The notes: generated from the letters alone by a model not told the origin. Shown: positions 1 through 8,177, numbered from the stretch's first letter. The stretch: 13,714 bases of DNA from Bacteroidota bacterium (GCA_018969565.1 JAGWYC010000027.1:1-13714), one strand, 5' to 3'. Program-made: numbers and translations.

Positions 1-564
1 AAAACCGGTCAGGCCGTAATGCTCGACCTGCACGATGTGTTTATGCAGAGCATTCAGCAGGAAGTTTGCCGGGCCCGTGAACTATTACAGGCCCGGTATC
101 CTTCCATGAATATTGCTGTTGACCGCGGTCTTTGGAATGAGCCGGTGGATTATCAGCAGTATCCGAACAAGTTGGGTCGCATCGTGCTGCTGCTTCATGA
201 TACGGAAGTTGGCACTCCGCTGGAATGGCTGAAAGAGCGCGGACTCAAGGGCAAAGCTGCACTCTGGCTCATGTCTTGGCGCAATCCTCTGGACGTATTT
301 CAACAGAAAAAATTACTGGGATATTCACTGAAGGAAGTGAAGAAAAATAATCCCCCGTTCGACTTTAAAAAGGATGAACTGGCCCTGCGGCAGTTGTTGC
401 CCCAACATATCCTCGAGGCATCTGAAGGGCCTCATCCTGATTTCGGACTCCTCTGCTGGAAATTTAATGGTGCGCTCCCTTCATCACTGGAGAAAGTGTT
501 GCGCGATACCCTCAGAAAAGCCCCCGTGGTAATTACACATTTACTGCCCGATATCAGGCAGTGA
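1..564 (+). CDS. Hypothetical protein, possibly 5'-truncated
   Basis: I do not recognise this protein. The frame is open from base 1. The first ATG is at 19 (181 residues), but six codons precede it without a stop, so the true start may lie outside the window. The product looks soluble: no signal peptide or membrane helix is visible. It has a hydrophobic strand-like segment (GRIVLLLHD, about residues 53-61), a Trp-rich stretch around residues 82-88, a Lys-rich linker, and a second hydrophobic stretch near the C-terminus (APVVITHLL). No catalytic motif is evident. It lies 53 bp upstream of ccoI, and the Fnr-like box in between suggests it is not part of the oxidase operon. Base composition is like that of its neighbours, so there is no sign of recent transfer. 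Confidence 0.65.
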   Translation, partial: KTGQAVMLDLHDVFMQSIQQEVCRARELLQARYPSMNIAVDRGLWNEPVDYQQYPNKLGRIVLLLHDTEVGTPLEWLKERGLKGKAALWLMSWRNPLDVFQQKKLLGYSLKEVKKNNPPFDFKKDELALRQLLPQHILEASEGPHPDFGLLCWKFNGALPSSLEKVLRDTLRKAPVVITHLLPDIRQ

Positions 565-565
565 A

Positions 566-579
566 TTGACTCCGGTCAA
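566..579 (+). promoter_or_regulatory. Crp/Fnr/FixK-type operator upstream of ccoI
   Basis: TTGAC-TCCG-GTCAA is a perfect 5+5 inverted repeat with a 4-bp spacer. It fits the TTGA-N6-TCAA core recognised by Fnr, Anr and FixK regulators, which classically activate cbb3 oxidase operons under low oxygen. Its centre (572.5) is 35 bp upstream of the centre of a TTTG element at 606-609. That geometry would suit activation from about -40. The regulator itself is not in the window, so its identity is inferred. Confidence 0.75.
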
Positions 580-593
580 TTTCGATTCCTGCG

Positions 594-617
594 CCCTGCT
601 TCAATTTTGAAGCAGGG
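594..617. repeat. Perfect 24-bp palindrome abutting the ccoI start
   Basis: The left arm CCCTGCTTCAA (594-604) and right arm TTGAAGCAGGG (607-617) are exact reverse complements separated by TT. The repeat ends on the base immediately before the ccoI ATG. It could be a DNA operator, an mRNA hairpin affecting ccoI translation, or a transcription end for the upstream gene. The absence of a T-run after the right arm argues against an ordinary intrinsic terminator. Confidence 0.85.
602..609 (+). promoter_or_regulatory. Possible Bacteroidota -7 element for the cco operon
   Basis: CAATTTTG matches the Bacteroidota -7 consensus TAnnTTTG at all fixed positions except the first. No convincing -33 TTTG is seen, as would be expected for an activator-dependent promoter. 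A start near 612-614 would place the Fnr-like box at about -40 and leave ccoI with an almost leaderless transcript. The element lies inside the 24-bp palindrome, so the assignment is tentative. Confidence 0.4.
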
Positions 618-3014
618 ATGAACAACAACATTTCAGCCGTAGAAACCGTCTGCCAACACTGTGGTGCAGAGGCTTCCGGCTATCCGGTTTCCGCAGATGG
701 GCTGCAGTTTTGCTGCAATGGCTGCGAAACGGTTTTTCACATCCTAAAAGACCATAACCTCTGCGATTACTACCGATTTGAAGCGCATCCCGGCGTGCGC
801 AAGGCGAAGGTGGAACTTCCGTCTGATGACGAACTTCAGGTAATCGCCACCGAATTCACCACCTACCGCGATGATCAAAGGCAGTTGTGCACCCTCGAAA
901 TTCCTGAAATGCACTGCGCAAGCTGCGTTTGGCTGCTCGAGAAACTTCCCGCACTGCTCCAGGGTGTATATAGTGCCCGGGTTGATTTCGTGAAGAAGAA
1001 GCTGGATGTGGCATTTAATCCTGCCATCACCGGATTCCCCGCGCTGGTCAGGGTTTTGGATAGCCTTGGTTATACGCCGTCCCTTATTCCGGGTGCCGCC
1101 CGTTCCGATGCAAAGGCTAAAGGGCGCACCATACTGAAATTGGCCGTTGCCGGCTTCGCCTTTGGCAACATCATGTTGTTCAGCTTCCCGGAATACCTGG
1201 GGCTCACCGATGCTGCATTCAAATTCTTATTCTCCTGGCTGAATGTGGCACTGTCGCTGCCTGTAGTGTTCTTTTCGGCAGGGCATTACTTCAGCAAAAG
1301 CCTGAAAAGCCTGAAAGCCCGGGAAGTTTCGGTGGATGTGCCACTGGCCCTTGGCCTGTCGGCGCTTTGGCTGCGCAGCGTATATGAAGTCATTTCCGCT
1401 ACCGGGCCGGGTTATTTTGACAGCCTGACAGGCTTGGTGTTTTTTCTGCTCATCGGCACCTGGCTGCAGGAACGCACCTGGGAAGCCATTCGCTTCGACC
1501 GCAGCGCAGAACGTTTTTTTCCGCTTTCCGCACTCCGTGTGAAAGATGGTAAAACGCATGCAGTACGTGTGTTTGACCTGATTCCGGGCGACCGCGTTCA
1601 GGTGCATCATGGCACCCTGATTCCCGGCGATGGAATCCTGATGTCACACAGCGCACTCGTGGATTACAGCTATGTAACCGGAGAATCAACACCGGTATAT
1701 AAGGTGGCCGGTGAAATGCTTTATGCCGGTGGACGCAGTGTTCAGGGCATGCTTGAGTTTGAAGTGGTTCGGCCGTTTACCGAAAGCCGCCTGCAGCAGA
1801 TGTGGAGCAATGCCAGTGAAAAAGGCAGGCCTGCTTCCCGCATCAGCCGCTTTGCTTCTCAGGTTAGTATCTGGTTTACCTTGGGAACGCTGAGTCTGGC
1901 ACTTATAACCTTGCTTCTTTGGTGGCCCGTTAATCCTTCTAAGGCCCTGTTCGCTGCCACGGCTGTGCTGATGGTGGCCTGTCCCTGCGCATTGGCAATA
2001 GCCAGTCCCTTCGCATTTAGTAATGCCAGTCGTATTCTTGGTCGGCGCGGCTTCTTCCTGCGCAATCCCGATATCGTCGAAACCCTGGCTTCGGTAAATC
2101 ATCTGGTATTCGATAAAACCGGAACACTCACTGATCCAAATGAAGCCAGTCTGGAATGGACAGGTCCGGTGCCCGATCAATCGCTGAAAAGCCTGATAAG
2201 AAGCGCCGCAATAGCCTCCACACATCCGGTGAGCCGTGTGCTGGCGGCGGCCTGTTCTGCGGCACCCTTGGTGAATCCGGAATTATTCGAAGAACACTCC
2301 GGTCAGGGAATTCGTATGGTGCATGGAGGACAAGAATTGCGCATCGGACGCAAAGACTGGGCCTTAAAACTGCCTTCGCGGGAAGCAGAACCGATGCATG
2401 AACGGGCCGAAACCTATATCAGCCTGAATGGAAGGGTAGTAGCCACATTTATCACCCATAACCGCCTGAGAAAAGGCGCTGCGGAAATGCTGGAACAGTT
2501 CAAACCGGTTTACCGTATGTCTTTACTTTCCGGCGACAGCCCTAAGGATCACGCCTACTTGGAAGAACAGGTGCCCGGCGTGTTCGATTCCATGCAATTT
2601 CGTCAGGACCCGTCTATGAAAGTAGAAGCCCTGCGGCAGCTTGAATCTAAAGGCGATAAGGTGATGATGCTCGGCGACGGACTGAATGATGCCGGTGCCT
2701 TGAAGGCTGGTCATGCCGGTATCGTGTTGGCTCAGGATATGACACAGTTTACCCCGGCTTCCTCTGGAATTTTACTGCAAGAGTCCCTCGAACAATTACC
2801 TCGCTTGATGCGCTTTGCACGAAATACCGCACGGGCGGGCAGAGAAAGTTTTTACATCAGTCTGCTGTACAACGCAGTGGGCCTGTATTTCGCAGCAACG
2901 GCGCAACTTTCACCGCTGTTTGCCGCAGTGCTCATGCCGGTGAGCAGCATTTCCGTAGCCTTGTTTGCCGTATGGCGTACCCGGCGATTTGCAAAAAAGG
3001 AAGATTTATTATGA
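618..3014 (+). CDS. ccoI: Copper-translocating P-type ATPase CcoI/FixI
   Basis: This 798-residue P1B-type ATPase is expected to move Cu+ across the inner membrane for CuB assembly in cbb3 oxidase. The N-terminus has a Cys-rich metal-binding region (C12, C15, C32, C33, C36) typical of the FixI/CcoI branch, then an HMA-like domain with MHCASC at 98-103. Downstream are the actuator motif TGES (354-357), the membrane ion site C455-P456-C457, the phosphorylated Asp in DKTGT (D499), the His-Pro motif of the nucleotide domain (H536-P537) and the hinge motif GDGLND (686-691). About eight membrane helices are expected. All key residues are present, so the enzyme should be active. The start directly follows the palindrome. 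The stop overlaps ccoS (ATGA), implying translational coupling. Placing ccoI first differs from the ccoNOQP-GHIS order common in Proteobacteria. Confidence 0.97.
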   Translation: MNNNISAVETVCQHCGAEASGYPVSADGLQFCCNGCETVFHILKDHNLCDYYRFEAHPGVRKAKVELPSDDELQVIATEFTTYRDDQRQLCTLEIPEMHCASCVWLLEKLPALLQGVYSARVDFVKKKLDVAFNPAITGFPALVRVLDSLGYTPSLIPGAARSDAKAKGRTILKLAVAGFAFGNIMLFSFPEYLGLTDAAFKFLFSWLNVALSLPVVFFSAGHYFSKSLKSLKAREVSVDVPLALGLSALWLRSVYEVISATGPGYFDSLTGLVFFLLIGTWLQERTWEAIRFDRSAERFFPLSALRVKDGKTHAVRVFDLIPGDRVQVHHGTLIPGDGILMSHSALVDYSYVTGESTPVYKVAGEMLYAGGRSVQGMLEFEVVRPFTESRLQQMWSNASEKGRPASRISRFASQVSIWFTLGTLSLALITLLLWWPVNPSKALFAATAVLMVACPCALAIASPFAFSNASRILGRRGFFLRNPDIVETLASVNHLVFDKTGTLTDPNEASLEWTGPVPDQSLKSLIRSAAIASTHPVSRVLAAACSAAPLVNPELFEEHSGQGIRMVHGGQELRIGRKDWALKLPSREAEPMHERAETYISLNGRVVATFITHNRLRKGAAEMLEQFKPVYRMSLLSGDSPKDHAYLEEQVPGVFDSMQFRQDPSMKVEALRQLESKGDKVMMLGDGLNDAGALKAGHAGIVLAQDMTQFTPASSGILLQESLEQLPRLMRFARNTARAGRESFYISLLYNAVGLYFAATAQLSPLFAAVLMPVSSISVALFAVWRTRRFAKKEDLL

Positions 3015-3226
3015 ATATACTGCCTCTGCTCATCCTATGCAGCCTTTCTCTGGGGCTGGTTTTCCTTGCCGTTTTTTTCTGGTGGGTGAAATCCGGGCAG
3101 CACGAAGACCTGGTTACGCCGGGTATAAGGGTGCTTTTTGATGATGCTCCCATTGATTCAAGTACAGATACTAAACAAGAAATGACTTCTCATAAATCAA
3201 AAACTCAAACTACTACCCATGAATAA
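3011..3226 (+). CDS. ccoS: Cbb3 oxidase maturation protein CcoS
   Basis: This 71-residue protein has one N-terminal membrane helix (about residues 3-25), followed by the family signature FFWWVKSGQHEDL and the acidic LFDD near residue 42. CcoS is a small membrane protein needed to make active cbb3 oxidase, linked to cofactor insertion. I chose ATG 3011 over an in-frame ATG at 2972. The later start gives the normal family N-terminus and the usual 4-bp overlap with the ccoI stop. The tail after LFDD is hydrophilic, rich in Thr, Ser and Lys, and probably disordered. The 3' end overlaps the ccoNO start by 8 bp, which suggests coupled expression. Confidence 0.92.
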   Translation: MNILPLLILCSLSLGLVFLAVFFWWVKSGQHEDLVTPGIRVLFDDAPIDSSTDTKQEMTSHKSKTQTTTHE

Positions 3227-5369
3227 AGAAAGATTCTTTTACGACAACCGGATTGTGCGGGCTTTTGCCTGGGCAACCCTCTTGTGGGGTGTGGTGGGCA
3301 TGCTGGTCGGATTGATTGCGTCTATGCAATTATTCCTGCCTGAACTCAACCTCACCCCCTGGCTCACCTTTGGACGCATTCGTCCGCTGCATACCAATGC
3401 GGTGATTTTTGCCTTTGTCGGAAACGCCATTTTTATGGGCGTTTATTATTCGCTGCAACGTCTGTTGAAGGCACGCATGTTCAGCGATGCGCTCAGCCGG
3501 ATACATTTCTGGGGCTGGCAGCTCATCATTGTGTCTGCCGCGCTTACCCTGCCTTTAGGAATTACTACTTCTAAGGAATACGCTGAGCTGGAATGGCCGA
3601 TTGATATTGCCATTACCCTGATTTGGGTGGTGTTTGGTCTGAATATGTTCGGAACCATCCTGAAGCGCCGCGAGAAGCATATTTATGTAGGTATCTGGTT
3701 TTACATCGCTACCTGGGTAACGGTGGCTATGCTGCACATCGTGAATTCTTTTGAGTTGCCGGTAAGTTTCCTGAAAAGCTACAGTGTGTACGCCGGTGTG
3801 CAAGATGCCCTGGTTCAGTGGTGGTATGGACACAATGCAGTGGCGTTCTTCCTGACCACGCCTTTTCTGGGCCTGATGTATTATTTCATGCCGAAAATGG
3901 CCAACAGGCCTGTTTATTCCTATAAATTATCCATCATTCACTTCTGGTCGCTTATATTCATTTATATCTGGGCCGGTCCGCACCACTTGTTGTACAGCTC
4001 ACTTCCCGACTGGGCACAAACACTGGGTGTAGTGTTCAGCATCATGCTGATTGCACCTTCCTGGGGCGGTATGCTCAATGGCCTGCTTACCCTGCGTGGT
4101 GCCTGGGATAAAGTGCGTGAAGATGCTCTGCTGAAGTTTATGGTAGTTGGCCTGGTGGCTTATGGTATGGCCACTTTTGAAGGTCCTATGCTGTCGCTTA
4201 AAAACGTGAACGCTATAGCCCACTTCACCGACTGGGTAGTGGCACACGTACACGTGGGCGGCCTCGGCTGGAATGGATTCCTCACCTTCGCCATCCTGTA
4301 TTGGATTGTGCCCCGAATGTGGCAAACCAAATTGTATTCTCAAAGGCTGGCCAATACGCACTTCTGGATTGCCACCCTGGGAATTCTCTTCTATGCAGTT
4401 CCTATGTATTTCAGCGGCTTTTCACAAGGCTTTATGTGGAAGGAATTTGATGTGGATGGAAACCTGAAGTACAACTTCCTTGAAACCGTGGAACGCATCA
4501 AGTTCCTCTATGTACTTCGTTCTTTCGGTGGATTGCTCTACCTGAGCGGCGTGTTTGTCATGGTATATAACATCGTGAAAACGGTAAAACAGGGCAGCTT
4601 CCTGGCCAACGAGCCCGCAGAAGCCTATCCGCTTAAACCCGTTGAAACAGCCGAAGAACAGGCAAAGCCTGCCTACTGGCACAAATGGATTGAATCCAGG
4701 CCTATGACCATGCTGGTATTCTCCCTGATCTTTGTTTCTATTGGTGGTTTGGTGCAACTGGTTCCCATGATTTTCGTGAAGGAACAGGTGAAAACCATTT
4801 CCAGCATCAAGCCTTATTCCCCGCTGGAATTGCAGGGCCGCGATATCTACATCCGCGAAGGCTGTAACAACTGCCATAGTCAGCTTGTTCGCCCGTTTCG
4901 CAGCGAAACCAAGCGCTATGGTGAGTACAGCAAGTCTGGTGAGTATGTGTATGATCATCCGTTCCTTTGGGGCAGCAAGCGCACAGGTCCAGATCTCGTG
5001 CGTGGCGGTGAACCCGGCGGAGCGGTAAACAGGGGCGCCTCCTGGCACTATGCACACATGATGAACCCTCGTGTAACCTCGCCCGGTTCCATCATGCCGG
5101 CATATCCCTGGCTGGCTGAACACGAAATGGATCTTTCTCTGTTGGAAAAGAAAATCAGCGCCATGCGCACTTTGGGCGTTCCCTATGCCCCCGGATATGA
5201 AAAAGAAGCCGCCGCTGATTTAAATACCCAGGCTGAAGGTATTGCCGCAACCCTGAAAAAAGACGGCTATAAGGTGAAGCCAAACAGTGAAATCCTTGCG
5301 CTGATTGCTTACCTGCATAAACTCGGACGTGACCTTAAACCTGTGGAAACTGCTGCTTCCGCCAACTAA
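3219..5369 (+). CDS. ccoN: Cbb3-type cytochrome c oxidase, fused subunits I and II (CcoN-CcoO)
   Basis: This 716-residue protein fuses the catalytic haem-copper subunit CcoN (about residues 1-480) to the monohaem cytochrome c subunit CcoO (about 490-716). It reduces O2 to water and conserves energy at the inner membrane. In the CcoN part, H58 and H345 fit the low-spin haem b ligands, H343 the high-spin haem b3 ligand, and H205, H255 and H256 the CuB ligands. Y249, six residues before the HH pair, fits the cross-linked tyrosine of C-family oxidases, and E321 in TFEGP is the conserved glutamate. The CcoO part begins with a membrane anchor (about 490-512) and carries C549-N-N-C552-H553 for haem c, with M626 in IMPAYPW as the likely axial ligand. 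The ORF is continuous with no sign of a frameshift. CcoN-CcoO fusion is known in Bacteroidota. The C-terminal stretch after about 665 is hydrophilic, then helical. Confidence 0.97.
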   Translation: MNKERFFYDNRIVRAFAWATLLWGVVGMLVGLIASMQLFLPELNLTPWLTFGRIRPLHTNAVIFAFVGNAIFMGVYYSLQRLLKARMFSDALSRIHFWGWQLIIVSAALTLPLGITTSKEYAELEWPIDIAITLIWVVFGLNMFGTILKRREKHIYVGIWFYIATWVTVAMLHIVNSFELPVSFLKSYSVYAGVQDALVQWWYGHNAVAFFLTTPFLGLMYYFMPKMANRPVYSYKLSIIHFWSLIFIYIWAGPHHLLYSSLPDWAQTLGVVFSIMLIAPSWGGMLNGLLTLRGAWDKVREDALLKFMVVGLVAYGMATFEGPMLSLKNVNAIAHFTDWVVAHVHVGGLGWNGFLTFAILYWIVPRMWQTKLYSQRLANTHFWIATLGILFYAVPMYFSGFSQGFMWKEFDVDGNLKYNFLETVERIKFLYVLRSFGGLLYLSGVFVMVYNIVKTVKQGSFLANEPAEAYPLKPVETAEEQAKPAYWHKWIESRPMTMLVFSLIFVSIGGLVQLVPMIFVKEQVKTISSIKPYSPLELQGRDIYIREGCNNCHSQLVRPFRSETKRYGEYSKSGEYVYDHPFLWGSKRTGPDLVRGGEPGGAVNRGASWHYAHMMNPRVTSPGSIMPAYPWLAEHEMDLSLLEKKISAMRTLGVPYAPGYEKEAAADLNTQAEGIAATLKKDGYKVKPNSEILALIAYLHKLGRDLKPVETAASAN

Positions 5370-5381
5370 TCACTGAAAGCT

Positions 5382-5567
5382 ATGATGAATAAAATGATTG
5401 GCAGGCTGGAAGGTGTGGATGTATGGCTGGTTCTTTCTCTGCTGATATTCCTGTTGTTCTTCACAGCAGTGTGTATCTATCTGGTAAGAATGAGCAGCCC
5501 TCATGCTCAGGAAATGAGCAGAACACCACTCAGTGATGATTCCCAAAACATGGACCTAAATCTTTAA
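5382..5567 (+). CDS. ccoQ: Cbb3 oxidase subunit CcoQ/FixQ
   Basis: This 61-residue protein has one strongly hydrophobic helix (about residues 14-36), then a short cytoplasmic tail with SRTPL. Its size, single helix and position between ccoNO and ccoP identify it as the small CcoQ subunit, which in other bacteria stabilises the CcoP-core interaction. I use the first ATG (5382) rather than the adjacent one at 5385, because AAAGCT sits directly before it just as it does before the ccoP start. It lies 12 bp after ccoNO and 9 bp before ccoP. Its stop codon is followed at once by a second TAA. Confidence 0.85.
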   Translation: MMNKMIGRLEGVDVWLVLSLLIFLLFFTAVCIYLVRMSSPHAQEMSRTPLSDDSQNMDLNL

Positions 5568-5576
5568 TAAAAAGCT

Positions 5577-6752
5577 ATGAAACGCATTCTGAATATCATG
5601 TTTCCCCTTACCGGATTACTGCTGCTGGCTTGCCTCGGCGCCATGATGGTACCGGGATTACTCGAAAAGCTCAATCCCGCCGGAGCGAGCATATCCAACT
5701 GGTGGCTGGTGTTTTTTGCAGTCGCCATCTTCGCCTTGTTCCTGGCTATTGATCTGTTCAACAGGGTACAGGTTTATATGGCCTTTAAACGCAGTAATGA
5801 GGTTGATTCATTCTGGAAAGAACAGTTCCCCGCTGCCCGAATGAAGGTGATGCGCGTTTATCTGGGAATTGTTTTGTTATCAGCACTGGCCGTGCTTATG
5901 ATGGTATTCTGGGCCGGTGGTGAAGAAATATTCAAATCAAAAGAGCGTACCGCCTGGATTTGGTGGGGCATTAAGGTGCTCAGCATCGTGATTGGCCTCG
6001 GTGTGCTGTTTATGTTCAATACTGTGAACAGTCTGTATCAGGGCGAACGCCTCGTTTTGGGCAAAGAGGCCGTTGCCGAAACCGAAAAAGAGGGCTTCTG
6101 GGGTAAACTATTCCAGATCCGCGCCACTTCTACCGATAATGATGTAGATCTGAAACACGATTTTGACGGTATCAGCGAATTGGATAACCCACCTCCGCCA
6201 TGGTTTATGTACCTGTTTTATACGACCATCCTTTTCGGCGTGGTGTATATGGTGCGTTATCAGTGGACAGGTCAGGGCCTTCGTCAGGAACAGGAATACG
6301 CTGTTGAAATGAAGGCCGCCGCGGCTCGCGAACAGGCTATGTTGGCCAATGCTGCCGAAAAGGTGGATGAATCCAATGTTACCCTGATTACAGATAAATC
6401 CAAACTCGGAAACATGGCTGCGGTTTTTGTAAAGAACTGTGCGGTATGCCACGGTAAGAATGCAGAAGGTCTGGTAGGCCCCAACCTTACCGACGAATAC
6501 TGGATTTACGGAGGGGATATCAAGAATCTCTTTAAAACTATTCGCCACGGTACCCCGAATGGTATGCAGAAATTTGATGGAGTGCTGAAGCCTTCTCAGA
6601 TTCAACTCATCGCCTCTTATGTATTGAGCCTGCAGGGCAGTAATCCTCCAAATCCCAAAGCCCCGCAAGGTGAAAAATACACACCCGTAACTGCATCGGC
6701 AAATCAGGCTGACAGCAGCACTGCAAAAGACCAAAGCAACATTTTGCGCTGA
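5577..6752 (+). CDS. ccoP: Cbb3 oxidase cytochrome c subunit CcoP, monohaem multi-helix form
   Basis: This 391-residue subunit passes electrons from periplasmic donors to the oxidase core. Hydrophobic segments near residues 4-27, 42-60, 88-113 and 123-148 look like four extra membrane helices. A further helix (about 208-229), after a Pro-rich NPPPPWF motif, matches the canonical CcoP anchor. After an Ala/Glu-rich helical linker comes one cytochrome c domain with C288-A-V-C291-H292, and M330 in GTPNGM is the probable axial ligand. Only one CxxCH is present, whereas proteobacterial CcoP has two. The protein is also longer than the roughly 300-residue proteobacterial form because of the N-terminal helices. 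The C-terminus after about 355 is Pro-, Ser- and Gln-rich and probably disordered. Context between ccoQ and ccoG supports the call. Confidence 0.94.
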   Translation: MKRILNIMFPLTGLLLLACLGAMMVPGLLEKLNPAGASISNWWLVFFAVAIFALFLAIDLFNRVQVYMAFKRSNEVDSFWKEQFPAARMKVMRVYLGIVLLSALAVLMMVFWAGGEEIFKSKERTAWIWWGIKVLSIVIGLGVLFMFNTVNSLYQGERLVLGKEAVAETEKEGFWGKLFQIRATSTDNDVDLKHDFDGISELDNPPPPWFMYLFYTTILFGVVYMVRYQWTGQGLRQEQEYAVEMKAAAAREQAMLANAAEKVDESNVTLITDKSKLGNMAAVFVKNCAVCHGKNAEGLVGPNLTDEYWIYGGDIKNLFKTIRHGTPNGMQKFDGVLKPSQIQLIASYVLSLQGSNPPNPKAPQGEKYTPVTASANQADSSTAKDQSNILR

Positions 6753-6767
6753 TAACAGGCGCAGCCC

Positions 6768-8168
6768 ATGGCTAAAAAAGACACATCCGATTTCAGGGAA
6801 CACCTCAGCAACCTGAATGAGCGTACCGGTAAAAGAACCTGGATTTATCCCAAAATAATTTCAGGTCGCTTTTACCGGTATAGATCCTGGTTCAGTGCAT
6901 TTTTGCTGGCACTGCTGTTCGTTGGTCCCTGGCTGCGCTGGAAAGGACACCCCCTGTTCCTGTTTGATGTGCTGGAACGAAAATTCATCATCGCCGGACT
7001 GCCTTTCTTCCCACAGGACTTTTACCTTCTGGCCCTTGGCCTGCTTTCGTTCATCGTGTTCATCATGCTGTTTACCAGCATTTTTGGCAGGCTATGGTGC
7101 GGCTGGGTTTGTCCGCAAACCGTGTTCATGGAAATGGTGTTCCGCCGCATCGAAAACTGGATTGAGGGGAATGCCGCTGCCCAGAAAAAACTGGATGAAG
7201 GGCCGTTGAATGCTGAAAAAGTATGGAAGAAAACAGCCAAACACACCTTGTTCTGGCTCATTTCCTTCCTGATAGCCAATACCTTCCTGGCTTATATCAT
7301 CGGCTCCGATGCCCTGATGAAGATTATCACGGAGCCGGTGTCACAACACAGGGCCGGATTTGTCAGTATCCTCATCTTTACCTCGGTGTTCTACCTGGTA
7401 TTTGCCAAACTGAGGGAGCTGGTGTGCATCATCATTTGTCCCTATGGCCGCCTGCAGGGGGTATTACTCGATCAAAATTCCGTGGTGGTGGCCTATGACC
7501 ATCAGCGCGGGGAACCTCGTGGCCGTTTGGTGAAAGGTCAGACTGAAAGCGGAAAAGGTGATTGTGTAGATTGCGGACTTTGCGTGGAAGTTTGCCCTAC
7601 CGGTATTGATATCCGCAATGGCACACAACTGGAGTGTGTAGCCTGCACCGCTTGTATGGATGCCTGCGACAGCGTAATGGAGAAAATTCACAAGCCTCTT
7701 GGCCTGATCCGGTACGCGAGTGAACAACAGATTGTTTCTAAAAAAACATTTTCCTATACCAATCGCATGAAGGCATATACCGTGTTCTTCGTGCTGTTGT
7801 TTGGGGTATTCAGCACCCTTTTGGCCTTGCGTAAAGACTTACAGGCTTCGGTATTGCGCACCCCGGGAACCACCTTCGTGCGCGAACAGGATGGAAAGGT
7901 GGCTAATTTCTTCCTCCTGAAACTCACCAATAAAACTTTTCACGATATGAATGTCCGCGTAGCTTTGGAAGGAATACCCGCGAGCATACAAATGCTGGAT
8001 GATCATATCCGCATAAAAGGAGGTGAGCATCAGTCAATGCCGGTGATTGTGCACCTGAAACAAGCCGATATCAAGGAAAATACAACGCCCTTCCAGGTAG
8101 TGGTTTATGCAGACAACAAAGAAATGAACAGGGTTAAGCTCTTCTTCAATGGCCCTGTTTTCGATTAA
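6768..8168 (+). CDS. ccoG: Cbb3 oxidase accessory protein CcoG (RdxA/FixG)
   Basis: This 466-residue membrane-bound iron-sulfur protein is needed for cbb3 oxidase assembly; in Rhodobacter it acts as a cupric reductase supplying Cu+. Several N-terminal membrane helices are visible (for example about residues 44-60 and 85-105), with membrane-associated Cys motifs W110-C-G-W-V-C115-P and C220-I-I-I-C224-P. Two 4Fe-4S ferredoxin clusters follow, formed by C266, C269, C272 and C276 and by C290, C293, C296 and C300. A later helix (about 340-356) leads to the C-terminal Ig-like domain of the FixG family. All cluster cysteines are intact and length is typical. It lies 15 bp after ccoP and 9 bp before ccoH. 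Confidence 0.95.
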   Translation: MAKKDTSDFREHLSNLNERTGKRTWIYPKIISGRFYRYRSWFSAFLLALLFVGPWLRWKGHPLFLFDVLERKFIIAGLPFFPQDFYLLALGLLSFIVFIMLFTSIFGRLWCGWVCPQTVFMEMVFRRIENWIEGNAAAQKKLDEGPLNAEKVWKKTAKHTLFWLISFLIANTFLAYIIGSDALMKIITEPVSQHRAGFVSILIFTSVFYLVFAKLRELVCIIICPYGRLQGVLLDQNSVVVAYDHQRGEPRGRLVKGQTESGKGDCVDCGLCVEVCPTGIDIRNGTQLECVACTACMDACDSVMEKIHKPLGLIRYASEQQIVSKKTFSYTNRMKAYTVFFVLLFGVFSTLLALRKDLQASVLRTPGTTFVREQDGKVANFFLLKLTNKTFHDMNVRVALEGIPASIQMLDDHIRIKGGEHQSMPVIVHLKQADIKENTTPFQVVVYADNKEMNRVKLFFNGPVFD

Positions 8169-8177
8169 TGAAACAAT

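Noticed and set aside
594..617. Intrinsic terminator for the left-edge gene
   Set aside because: The stem is strong but no T-run follows it on either strand, and it abuts the ccoI start, so I list it as a palindrome of unknown role.
4422..5123. Long minus-strand open frame (233 codons) opposite ccoNO
   Set aside because: It lies wholly within the ccoNO gene, which has intact haem and copper ligands. Its translation is low-complexity in style and shows no family motif, so it is a shadow frame.
5376..5384. Repeated AAAGCTATG before ccoQ (5376) and ccoP (5571) as a special translation signal
   Set aside because: Two copies of a 9-base AT-rich string are weak evidence. I use it only to support the ccoQ start choice.
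6108..6803. Minus-strand open frame (231 codons) opposite ccoP and the start of ccoG
   Set aside because: It is antisense to two well-supported genes and has no recognisable domain. Codon bias of the real genes explains the open frame.
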